Shown piece by piece: positions 20,987 to 31,330 of a stretch of 64,000 nucleotides of DNA (its first letter is position 1; every line of letters starts with the position of its first letter). The position numbers and the translations under genes are program-made. Source of the stretch: Alitta virens (lineage: Eukaryota > Annelida > Polychaeta > Phyllodocida > Nereididae). The stretch covers positions 13,362,771 through 13,426,770 of the forward strand of contig OW028585.1 in assembly GCA_932294295.1 (NCBI GenBank). Reading direction: 5' to 3'. The notes under the pieces were generated by a model. It ran no database searches and was not told where the DNA came from. It worked only from the letters and a program-made list of their open reading frames with translations.

Positions 20987-21569
20987 CCAATCAGAAACCT
21001 AACGTAAAATTTGAAAAACAAAAACTCACTTTTAGTCATTTCTGTTGATGATCTCTGTTATCCTTAAATGGTCGTGTCGTCAAATGTGTGTAATTCCAAA
21101 GTTACGGACCATGATATTGCAATAATTTTAACCGTACATTTTGAAGTTTCGATCCATATGCCTAGACACGCTTTTTGTTTTCAGTCAAATTAACTGTTGA
21201 TTTGTTGTCGATATGTTTCTGTATTATTTTGTGCCAAATTTTGGTCTCTTATTAGTTTATGAACTGTTATTGATAAATATTTAATGTTTAGTTGATATGA
21301 TTTGTTTGAATTATTTGTGATGCAACTTCTAACTTGCGATTTCTTTAATTTACCGGAGTTTGAAAAATGTGAGTTTCGTTTTTCCTGCTACAAGATGTCA
21401 GCTATCATAATGTACTCGGTGAATTTGAAATACTTGATTACGAAAAAGAAATTTTTTTTATTAACATAATTATACACAAGGTGGCACTTAAAAAGTAAAC
21501 TACAGATGGCGCCACTTCAAAATTTTGAAATATTACAAAATTGCAATTTTAATGCAACTGAAGAATAAA
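20987..21569 (+). other. Probable DNAJC13 3' UTR with candidate poly(A) signal
   Basis: AT-rich sequence after the stop with no repeats. The first good AATAAA hexamer downstream is at 21564-21569. The true transcript end could be farther out, as the next 1.9 kb is also repeat-poor and AT-rich. Confidence 0.45.
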
Positions 21570-22534
21570 ATTTGTTATTTGATCATGTCATTATGTATGG
21601 AGAGAATTGAATTACAATTCAAATTTATTATGCACTATATTTATGCAGCTCTCTGCTTTAGGCATTCAATTATGTTACGTTAATTTGTTGGAAAATGTAT
21701 GGAAACATTTTTGATATTGTTTCTTTCTTATTATATAAACATATTTTATAGCCACGCTTGTTAAGCTGATCAGTATTTTTTTATTATTCAAATTTGATTT
21801 ATTGTGAGTTAAGTAAAGAAATATCGATATGAATTTAAACTATTAAGGACAATGTCATGTAATTTGCTACGTAAAACCTACTGTGCGATTCCTTCGTTAA
21901 ATTGTATATTACACAACGCCTGATCTGGTTACTATTCATAATTTATTTTAATCAGAATTAGACAATATTCCTATAAATGCAAGTAAAATATTGTATCCAC
22001 GGTGATGAATTGGAAAGTCATATTAATTACGATGGAAGTTTTCAGATTGGTAGTGCTTGTAAATACTTTGTATATAATACTGTATGTATTTATAGTTCGA
22101 TTGCAGCATATGTAAGATATGGAAAGGATACATAAAATTTAGTTGGTGTACGATTTAATGCTGTTATAATACAAATGTGTACAAGTGTTATAACATCGTT
22201 AAATGGAGGTATATGTGTAGCGCAAATTAGAAATATATTAATGACCATATTGTATTAACTGTTCGATCGTTACAAATCCAGGGTAGATATAATTGCAATC
22301 GTATTTATGCGATTGCAGTAAAAATCGGTGAATCAATATTGCACACAAATTCGTGAGTTTGATTAAGAATTATGTTATTAAAAAAATATATCACATTTTA
22401 GATAGATGAAATTTTAAAATCAACGTGTGTTTATTTTGAAAACCAACAATTTTTGTGATTCTTTTATTCAAAATTATATTATAAAACAAATCTGGTGATA
22501 ATACATAATCCACAAATTTTTGACTCGATTCATG
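21570..22534. other. AT-rich 3' flank, nothing recognised
   Basis: No mobile element or coding signal identified; it could still belong to a long 3' UTR. Confidence 0.5.
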
Positions 22535-22732
22535 CAGAGATGCCAAGTTCTGGAGTGGTGAATGAGTGAGTTTTGGCCCTTTCCAACCAGTTAACATTAA
22601 AATGTTAACGATTTATTGGTTTTCTAAGAGTGAGACAAATTAAAATATGAAGAAAATACTCAAGTTGAAAGGAGTGAGACAGCAACCAAAAGAGTGAGAC
22701 TCGTACTGAATGGGTGAGACTTGGCATGTCTG
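22535..22732. mobile_element. MITE with CAGACATGCCAAG ends, 7-bp target duplication
   Basis: Ends CAGAGATGCCAAG and, inverted, CAGACATGCCAAG. Perfect 7-bp duplication ATTCATG at 22528-22534 and 22733-22739. The interior repeats GAGTGAGAC. The same terminal motif occurs at 26744-26908. Confidence 0.85.
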
Positions 22733-23506
22733 ATTCATGTATTGTAATTTTCTGACATTGATGATATAAATTCAGAATATCTGGTTAATCTACCATGGCA
22801 ATTCGTGATGAGAGTTAAAATGTTTTGCGGCAAGAAACATCATTTTCATCGATTTCTATGAAACATTGATTAAATAATTGGATGAATTAGGTAACTTGCT
22901 AATTAGTTGCGTTTTGTGTGATCGGGTACACAGAACATTCTTTTATGGTTGCCATGGTGACTAGATGAAAGGTTGTTGCTATGGCAACAATGTCGTATTT
23001 GTTAACATGTGACCGATTGTATGATAAAAGTATTCAGAAAATATGTTACTTAAGATATGAACGAAGACTTTATGTGGATTTGTATAAATTATATCTGAAA
23101 TTGTAGAAATATTGTTGCACTATTATTTTGATTATTCACAGAACTGATGTGTATTGCATAATGATCAATTTATAAAGCATGGTCGTAAATGAACACCGTA
23201 CTAACTTCAGTATGTGTTTGTTTAAATATATTCTGTATAGATGTGAGTCACAATTGTGCATTGTATATCAATGTGGATGGTGCGATATATACACAGTAGT
23301 CAATTTTTAAAAATCATGAACAAATTAATATACACATGTTGAGTGTTACTGATAATACACTTGTATGATAATTGACATATTATCTCCAGTGTTTGTTGTG
23401 TCTTTTTAATGTATTGTTTTACAGTCTTTTTGCGAAATACGTAATATTTTTTCAGTCTAATGGGGAGGAAAAGTAACATAACCTACAGAGGGCACTACGA
23501 CTGTTA

Positions 23507-24085
23507 AGGGGTGTTCACACTGTCACGGATAAGACTGGTTCTACGTACGTTGTATGTACATGCTATGTACATCCTTGGCCATACGTAGCCACTGTCCATT
23601 CGTATGTACTCGCCATCCACTCGTAGAAAGCTCGTAAAACGCTCGGCAGATATCCGTCGTCTCTGTGCCCATCCTTGAACCACTCGCATGGGCGATCTAT
23701 GAGCGATCTACGAGTGCCTCTCTCATGGATGCCTGGCGACGGACGTTCGGCGAGCGTTTGACAGAAGTCCGGCGAGCGATTTACGACTGCCTCAAGAATT
23801 TATACGTGATTACCAGAGCCACGGGTGACCATGTATAGCCCGGGGGCAGGGGCCTAGCTCAGAGGTAGCGTTCTGGGCTTCCAACCGCTGGGTCCCGGGT
23901 TCGATTCCCGGTCGAGCCTAAGTTGGATGGCTGTTTCATCCTTCATCTCATTGCCATGGTCTCTGCCTGTCCTAATTAGCCCAACTGGTGCAGAAATACA
24001 GGACGTAAAGCCTTAATCACCCACCCACCATGTATAGCCCATTTTTCCATCAGTTGTCATACGTAGGTCTTATACGTGACAAGAA
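23507..24085. mobile_element. PIF/Harbinger-like MITE, interrupted by a SINE
   Basis: Left end AGGGGTGTTCACACTGTC follows TTA (23504-23506), matching the ends of the element at 45309-45912, which has a TTA duplication. CpG-rich interior with CTCGTAGA and ACGTACG. The right end, around GTCTTATACGTGAC, is decayed. A SINE at 23842-24026 is nested inside. Confidence 0.7.
23842..24026 (+). mobile_element. tRNA-derived SINE family 1, intact 185-bp copy
   Basis: Perfect 14-bp target duplication ACCATGTATAGCCC (23828-23841 and 24027-24040). The head GGCCTAGCTCAGAGGTAGCG (box A) and GGTTCGATTCC (box B), with CTTCCAA in the anticodon-loop position, suggests a tRNA-Gly(UCC)-like ancestor. The conserved body follows and the tail is CACCCACCC. 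Confidence 0.95.
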
Positions 24086-24549
24086 GTTGAAATACCATTT
24101 CCAGATGATTTCAGTGTCCCAATGTTCTAAGTTAACACAGTTTTATACTCTGTGGTTCACTGAATCTTAATGCTACGAGCCACAATTATGTCATAATTGG
24201 TCAGTATATGATGTCATTCATTGATGGCTATTGTTCTCTGCTCGTGACGTCATTATCTCAGCTAACAATCTGCCCACTCTCCTCAGCATGCACAGCGCAT
24301 CACTAAGTAAACTTCACTTGAAACGCATCCGTGCCGTGACCACTTCACACTATCCAATAATGTCCTTTTTTTTTTAAATAACTTGTACCAAACTATGAAA
24401 GGGGGCAAGGCACAGAATCCTACAATTGAGCCAATCAGACGTGCCGACTCATCAAAAGACGCGCCTGCAACCACTTTTTAGACCAGCAAGTTTTCTTTGT
24501 GCATTCTAATCACTAGAGTAAGTGACATTCTCTAGCCCAGTAGACTCTA

Positions 24550-24762
24550 CAGTCCCAGACGTTGGAAGTTGTGGCCGACACCGGAGTTGTGGCCTTTAAT
24601 TCTGACAACCAGGGGCGGATCCAAACCTTGTCAATAAACAGAATGATAGATATCACTATATTCTAAAACCTCCCTCTGTTAGAATGTTCTGAATTCGCCC
24701 ATGGACGTCACTATTGACGTCCACAACTCCGGAGTCGGCCACAACTTCGACGTCTGGGACTG
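24550..24762. mobile_element. TA-type fold-back MITE (Tc1/mariner-like), 213 bp
   Basis: TA at 24548-24549 and 24763-24764. Ends CAGTCCCAGACGT and ACGTCTGGGACTG. The arms pair over about 43 bp, including GTTGTGGCCGACACCGGAG. Interior related to 5680-5872 (GGCGGATCCA and ATGATAGATAT). Confidence 0.88.
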
Positions 24763-25224
24763 TACGTGACATTTTGGTGTTCATTAACCTCCTAAAAAAC
24801 CATTTAATCAGACTTGACTTTTAAAAATGCGATTTCAAAAGGTCAGGTTTTAGTGAAAAGTTTTAATCAACTGTGTGTGCCGAGGATACCCTGGGGAAAA
24901 GTCTTGATTTGAATAAAAACAAAATTATTTTCGTTTCTGAAAAAGGTCTGATCCTTGATTAGACCTGTGAATCTCATCCAATTAAACCAAAAAAAGATGC
25001 GATTTGATTGACCAAATGAAATGAGTCTTTACGATTGCGAACAGAACTAGAATCAATGGTCTGACTTTGTCACAAGTGCATGTAGTAGTTCGGCCATCGG
25101 TAGTATTTAGTATTATCTTACTTTTGCTTATTATTCATATTAAATATTGGCTATCATGACTCATGTTTCTATTATATCTGTTCCATTATACACACCCTGG
25201 TGGTTATGACTCATCATAGATGAG

Positions 25225-25512
25225 CAAGTGAGATGGTGCTTGTACACGTGCATGTCCTATGTTGCACACTTGCAACAAGCCCTTGAAGGTCCTGGGCCTC
25301 CAAGTGGCGAGGGTGGAAACACTTGGGGTGAAGTCCTCTATCCCCAGTGGCTAAAACAGGACAGCTATCCAACGCAAACACTTATTGATTTTTTACATGC
25401 TTCTGGTTTCTACTACCAACTATAGATAATCAATCTTACCCTAGAGAGCCTCTACTTAGCCCACTCAGGTGCTGATGAGGCGTTAAACAATAACACTACC
25501 TACTACCTGCAC
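25225..25512 (+). mobile_element. Retroposon-like repeat (family 4)
   Basis: GGTCCTGGGCCTCCAAGTGG ... CCCCAGTGGCTAA, then CTCAGGTGCTGATGAGGCGT and TAAACAATAACACTA at the 3' end. Parts recur at 38380-38530, 43870-44000, 60640-60840, and as a short 3' fragment at 41165-41223 with a target duplication, which shows retroposition. Confidence 0.65.
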
Positions 25513-26129
25513 ACTTGCATTTGATGAGTCATGATCACAGCTGTCTGTCATAACTCGACCTCCAGCTGCTTGACCATGAGGATTCGGCTGCTTGCAGACA
25601 TGACTACACGTAATCCCTATGTTCACTGCAATGACATTCACAATGTTGACCAGCTTTGCAATTCAGGTCCCAAAGCGGAGTCATTATTGTATGGGATCAT
25701 GATTTATCATGGGGTTTTAAAATTACCAACTAGCAAAAGTAAACACAACTGTAAAAATAATATCACACACACTTGTAGATTCAGGGAGTTATAGTTTCCA
25801 TGGAGGAGAAGTCTAGCTCTGCTGTGGCTTTAATTAAACCTCCCAAGCGGCACATGACATTGTCAATACCATCAATAAGGCACAGCTGTGGGTTGTCATA
25901 GTATCTTTCTTAATTAGAATGTTACACCAGCCCAGAATATTGCAATATGGAAATTCAAGACTACTACGTGTCTCAAAGTAACCTGTTGGGAATGAAACTG
26001 AAGAATATGTGCCAAAACATCCAATTAATATTTGAAATATTAAAATAGGCAATGATAATGTCTCAATGCTACTGGGTCTGAAGCTCAATCAGCTTATATG
26101 ACCAGCTGTCAGAGGCAGACATAATGATG

Positions 26130-26285
26130 ACATGATAAGGCTTGGGAGTCCACACCACTTCACACAATTACCCCATTGGTGGGGTCTTTTACTTGCCTCA
26201 GATCAACATCCGGTTGGGATGTAGCTCGTGAAGAGTGCCCGGGTGGGAATTGAAACTTGGAATCCGAGTAACCTATACACACTGC
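26130..26285 (-). mobile_element. SINE family 2-related fragment
   Basis: ACCCCATTGGTGGGGTCTTT and TACTTGCCTCAG match the inverted family 2 body; the head end GAATTGAAACTTGG is degenerate. Confidence 0.6.
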
Positions 26286-26743
26286 TCATAAAATTTACCT
26301 CAACCAAAATTAAAATAAAGATATCATTATTATCGCTACCTCCCAGCAATTCATTTTTGCAAATAAAATAAATATATTAGGAAATAAAAAAAAACACCCT
26401 TTGGGCATTAATTAGTTTCTTGGTTTTCATGCATCATAAGAAGATCGTGCTGAAACAAAATAAAAAGAAAGATTACATTAGATATATCCGTAACTGCCAG
26501 GAATTTAAATATTTTTTATGCTAGACTCTGGATAAAACCAAGAAGTTAAAAGCAAAAAAAAAAGAAAAAGACTTTATGTATTGTACATCAATATATATAT
26601 AATTGGAAAAAAAACTAGTAACCTAGGATGTCGCTGCAAATTAATTACAAGAAGTCAAAAGATCAAGTATTTGCACAACATCCAGTAATGGACTATTTAT
26701 ATGTTATTGCATGGTTCGTTTTGGATTGACCCGAGTATTCACC

Positions 26744-26908
26744 CAGACATGCCAACTGCCCCGGAATTGCCGGGTCAAGCCCGGAAATTGAACACTGAAC
26801 CCGGCAAAAAATGACAATACATAATGTATTGTGCATAGAACTACATGTGATCTTCGGGCCTCGTCTGTCACTGACCCGGAAATGCTTCCTCCAAAGTTGG
26901 CATGTCTG
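26744..26908. mobile_element. MITE with CAGACATGCCAAC ends, 6-bp duplication
   Basis: Ends CAGACATGCCAAC and GTTGGCATGTCTG. Flanks TTCACC at 26738-26743 and 26909-26914. Inner arms carry CCCGG-rich inverted segments. Confidence 0.85.
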
Positions 26909-26991
26909 TTCACCATGCTGAGGCAAAATGCAGACTGGCGGGGTCAATGTTAGGGTTAATGCAAAACAAACCATGTGATAATGTATTTATT

Positions 26992-27910
26992 CTATGTTAA
27001 GGTTTTTTTCATCAGCCTAATTAATCTGTTTCTGTATAACATTGCTTTCCTGAGTTCTTTGGACATGCAATGGAAATCATTTTTCTTTATTGTCTTTTGT
27101 TTCTTGGGTACATGCTTATCAAGTAATCTGCAAAGATGTTCATGCATCACTTCATATGCACAATTTGCGTCTGTACTGCCCATAACGGCCTGTGAAAGAT
27201 CAATATTTGATAATTCTGACAATACAGTTTCATAATCTATCTTAGCCAACTTCCTTACTGACACTTTCTTCGTTTTTGGGGCAGGTTTATGTAGTCTCAG
27301 AACTCCTATTAAATTGTGAAAATCACTAATATATGAGAAACTATGCAAAACCTTTCTTCGTTTCGTCACCAGCACGACATCTATAAGTGTTGGTTGACTT
27401 GATGTGTAGCATGTGGCATCTTTAATGATGTTTGTCAGACTAAATGATGGAATAATACTAGACAGCATGTTGTCTTGAAACATATTGAAGTTTAGGTCCC
27501 CAATGACAATTATATTTTTCATATGCCTAAGATACCAATTCAAAAGTGTCTTGAAAAAATCGTTTGAAAATGACTGGATCTGTTCTTGGGTTTTTGTACA
27601 TACATAATAGCATAACCTTCTGATCTGATATATTCAACTCAACTGACATACATTCTATCTCATTATTACAAACTTTGATTTTGCTTCAGAAAACGGTATA
27701 TCCTTGTTTATGTATACTAACAGCCCCCCGCTGTTTGATCTCTTATCTTGTCTCATGCAATTGTAACCCTCAATATTTAACCTTTCTTGACTGAAGGAAG
27801 CATCCAGTTTCGTCTCACTCAACACCAACACATCTAACTTGCACCTTTGTTGTAATTCTTTTATCTCTTCTATTTTTGACCCAAGACTTAATATTCAAAT
27901 GAGAAATAAT
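26992..27910 (-). pseudogene. CR1-like LINE endonuclease domain (decayed)
   Basis: On the minus strand a disrupted apurinic-type endonuclease follows ORF1. HLNIKSW marks the N-terminal motif near 27890. The C-terminal part in one frame (27543-26992) shows IIVIGDLNFNMF (the GDFN-like motif) and FHNLIGVLRLH (the SDH-like motif, altered). Several stops and frame changes interrupt it. The sequence stops at KELRKAMLYRNRLIRLMKKT, where the RT linker should follow; no RT is found downstream. Confidence 0.85.
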
Positions 27911-27964
27911 TATATGATTGGCATATTTCGTTCGCACATTTTGCACCTTGCTAAAAAGCCCCTC

Positions 27965-28070
27965 TGAATTATCATTTTGATCACCTATCATCATTTTGAT
28001 CACCCCGATCACTTTGATCATTTTGATCATTGTGATTGCCCTCATCAATCTGACCATTTTGATCACTTTC
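27965..28070 (-). repeat. GATCATTTT simple-sequence in the LINE
   Basis: A degenerate repeat of ATTTTGATCA on the plus strand falls at the junction between LINE ORF1 and the endonuclease. On the minus strand it encodes Asp/Asn/Gln-rich sequence. Confidence 0.6.
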
Positions 28071-28234
28071 TACACTATAGTGTTCTGTTATGTAATTTGT
28101 AGCATCATTACATACTACCTCTGTTGTTAAGTCCACACATGGATCCTTAACATCTAATTCATAAAACTGAGGTAGAATTATACTTATCTTATCATTTTCC
28201 CTGTTTTTGTGGCTGTTGGACCATCGCCATGGTC

Positions 28235-28400
28235 CTAGTAGGTATCTCTGTAGGTCCACGGTTCTTTTGAGTAGTAGCTGCAGTGCTTCCTCTTGTGTCC
28301 TACCAGGCCGCACACCCAGCAGGATACAGTCTCCTGTTTGCGACACTGTCTCATTCCATGCCCAGTTTCACCACATTGGTAACATCTTGGCTGTTGCTCT
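28235..28400 (-). pseudogene. LINE ORF1: twin CCHC zinc knuckles
   Basis: RCYQCGETGHGMRQC followed by CWVCGLVGHKRKHC gives two adjacent CX2CX4HX4C knuckles, which bind single-stranded nucleic acid in retroelement proteins. They are in a frame shifted by one relative to the upstream NADAR part, so the protein is no longer continuous. Confidence 0.9.
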
Positions 28401-28449
28401 CTTGTTGCCCAGTTTAGTTTGTGTTGCTGAGGTTTAGGTGTCCTTTCGA

Positions 28450-29081
28450 AGAAGTTTGGATTGGTGAGCAGTTTTTGTCGGAATTTCATCCATATTTTCC
28501 CCAGCATATTTTGTCCTGTTCCAGATTTTCCACAACCCAAAATGCATGTGCCGTATCTTCCACTATCTGTTTTGATCCAGACTCAAGTAGGGCAGTTTGG
28601 GCTTCATCACATACCCTGAGCTTCTCAGACAAAAGGGATTCCATAACTTTCACTTTTCTTTGTGACCATTGTTCATTAGTTTTTTTTTCCCAATTCTCAT
28701 GGCATGAAGTGCAGTTTGTGCTCTCATGATATTTGAGGCTGCATCATAGTCATTCATAGCTTCAGCCTTCATGTGTTGATAGGCCACTTCTGTGGATCCA
28801 AATTGTTTTCCTTTCATGTTTATTGTGACTTCAAAGAAATTGGATAGGGGGTGTTTGTGTCCCCTGAATCGTAAAGTGTCCGATTTGTCAGACTTTGGGT
28901 ATCTCATTGGAGTTAATGCAGAACCCTCCATGATTACTCCAAAGTTTTGAAGCAGGCTGTCACCACCATATTTTGTCAAATGTAATTCATCATTCACAAG
29001 GAATGCGTAATTCACATTTCCATTCAAGAGGTGGAATGACGGATCATTGTCCACAAATGACAGTCCTTCATTATGACACAT
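28450..29081 (-). pseudogene. LINE ORF1: SGNH esterase end plus NADAR domain
   Basis: DELHLTKYGGDSLLQNFG supplies the DxxH block that closes an SGNH hydrolase. It is followed by FRGHKHPLSNFFEV ... GSTEVAYQHMKA, the signature of NADAR (YbiA-like) domains, which act on ADP-ribose-related N-glycosidic compounds. The NADAR end (GCGKSGTGQNMLGKIWMKFR) appears in the next frame near 28535-28470, so a frameshift lies at about 28650-28540. A disrupted relic, but domain order is clear. Confidence 0.85.
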
Positions 29082-29156
29082 GCTTTTCAGTTTTTCACCT
29101 CTTTAGTTTTCTCTGTGGTTTTTGTCTTTTCTTGGCAATACAATTGAGATTGAGAT

Positions 29157-29888
29157 TTACTCAGTTTTGTCGGAGGCTGATAAAGTGAGAGCTTGGTAAT
29201 CTGAAATGATTTCAGTCACTTCTTTGTTTTCAAGATCAATTGATCCACCTACTATGATCATCTCACTGTAATTCTTATCTCCTGCTAATTCATTGATCTC
29301 CTTGTGCAGATCCTCAATGGTTGCGCCACCCTTTGCAATTACATCCCAATTGTCCAGTTTTGCTGAGTTCACATTACGTAACAGACTGGTGCCCAGCAAC
29401 AGTTTTGGCATGGGGGGTGCACTAGGTGTCACGTGGGAGGATCCTGGGGGTGTGTCCTTAGCCTGTTCATTCATGCAGGCAATGTGATTTGTTAATTGGT
29501 TGGAGAGGTCAGTCCCCTGACTGGCCAATTGCTGAGAGAGTTCAGTCAACTGTGACTTGACTCCAGCAATCTCAGCTTCTGCTTTGATCCTCTGGTGAGT
29601 CTCATTTTCAAGTCTTTCTGTTATCATGTTCAGCATCTGTATCATTTGAAGTTGATTGCTGTTTAACTCCGTATTCTGTTTTAGCAAAGCCTTCACAGCA
29701 GGGGCCATTTTCCTGCATTCTAGGCATGTCCATATCATGTACATCTGCTTTTTATCCACTGATACACATTCTATGTGATGCCAAATACAACACATGTAGC
29801 ATCTGACTTGGTTACGTCCATCCTTATCATCTTGAAAGAGGCACTCAGCCCCCCTGCAGTGATGTTGACTTTGTCTGTTTTCACCCAT
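29157..29888 (-). pseudogene. LINE ORF1 N-terminal: PHD finger, coiled coil, SGNH start
   Basis: 244 codons from MGENRQSQ. Residues about 10-60 hold a PHD-type zinc finger (CRGAECLF ... CYMCCIWHHIECV ... CLECR). Residues about 70-120 are heptad-like coiled coil. Residues about 165-240 begin an SGNH/GDSL esterase (LLLGTSLLRNVN as block I, MIIVGGSIDLEN). PHD plus esterase ORF1 proteins are known in CR1-clade LINEs. The frame ends at a TAA near 29157; the same frame resumes after a second stop at 29081, so two nonsense mutations separate it from its C-terminal half. Confidence 0.9.
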
Positions 29889-30157
29889 TGTTTCAGCTGA
29901 CTCTGTTGTCTACATCAACTGACCTTGTCTGTCCTATGATGTGTCAGATGTTAAATCTCTCCACTTGTCAGTTCTGGGAAAAATGCCGAATTTTTCTGTG
30001 AAAAGTGTCTAAAAAGTACACTTTCTGTGATGTTCAATCTCAAAATTTAGTCACATAATGATTTTGAGAGTCCGATCCATCATCTTGCCAGTTTTTATCA
30101 TGGTAAGTCCAATGTAATCAAGTGAAATGAGCAAAAAAGATGGAGCTCTGTGAAACA

Positions 30158-31330
30158 CTCCACAACTGCTACATCCTCTCCACAACTGCAGCATCCTCTC
30201 CACAACTGCTGCATCCACTCCACAACTGCTGCATCCTCTCCACAACTGGTACATCCTCTCCACAACTGCTGCATCCTCTCCACAACTGCTACATCCTCTC
30301 CACAACTGCTACATCCTCCACAACTGCTGCATCCTCTCCACAACTGCTGCATCCTCTCCACAACTGTTACATCCTCTCCACAACTGTTACATCCTTTCCA
30401 CAACTGCTATATCCTTTCCACAACTGCTACATCCTCTCCACAACTGCTATATCCTTTCCACAACTGCTATATCCTCTCCACAACTGCTACATCCTCTCCA
30501 CAACTGCTGCATCCTCTACACAACTGCTGCATCCTCTCCACAACTGCTACATCCTCTCCACAACTGCTATATCCTTTCCGCAACTGCTACATCCTCTCCA
30601 CAACTGCTACATCTTCTCCACAACTGCTATATCCTTTCCACAACTGCTACATCCTCTCCACAACTGCTATATCCTTTCCACAACTGCTATATCCTCTCCA
30701 CAACTGCTACATCCTCTCCACAACTGCTGCATCCTCTACACAACTGCTGCATCCTCTCCACAACTGCTACATCCTCTCCACAACTGCTATATCCTTTCCG
30801 CAACTGCTACATCCTCTCCACAACTGCTACATCTTCTCCACAACTGCTATATCCTTTCCACAACTGCTACATCCTCTCCACAACTGCTACATCCTCTCCA
30901 CAACTGCTGCATCCTCTCCACAACTGCTATATCCTTTCCACAACTGCTACATCCTCTCCACAACTGCTACATCCTCTCCACAGCTGCTACATCCTCTCCA
31001 CAACTGCTGCATCCTCTACACAACTGCTGCATCCTCTCCACAACTGCTACATCCTTTCCACAACTGCTATATCCTTTCCACAACTGCTACATCCTCTCCA
31101 CAACTGCTACATCCTCTCCACAACTGCTATATCCTTTCCACAACTGCTAAATCCTCTCCACAACTGCTACATCCTCTCCACAACTGCTGCATCCTCTCCA
31201 CAACTGCTGCATCCTCTCCACAACTGCTGCATCCTCTCCACAACTGCTACATCCTTTCCACAACTGCTATGTCCTTTCCACAACTGCTACATCCTCTCCA
31301 CAACTGCTACATCCTTTCCACAACTACTAC
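30158..31330. repeat. 20-bp satellite array with higher-order repeats
   Basis: About 58 copies of CACAACTGCTACATCCTCTC with variants at a few positions (TGC/TAC/TAT and CTC/TTT). One 18-bp unit occurs near 30300. Eleven consecutive units from about 30401 recur from 30621, giving a 220-bp higher-order unit. No unit contains a stop in the three plus frames, so long frames here are artefacts. One monomer also sits alone at about 42303-42327. Confidence 0.97.

Noticed and set aside
23842..23915. tRNA gene with box A and box B
   Set aside because: The tRNA-like head is followed by a conserved SINE body and flanked by a target duplication; the acceptor stem does not pair properly. The same applies to 38165-38250, 44284-44355, 46168-46240 and 51414-51485.
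28207..28729. Plus-strand open frames across the LINE
   Set aside because: They are shadows of the minus-strand ORF1, which shows clear PHD, SGNH, NADAR and CCHC motifs.
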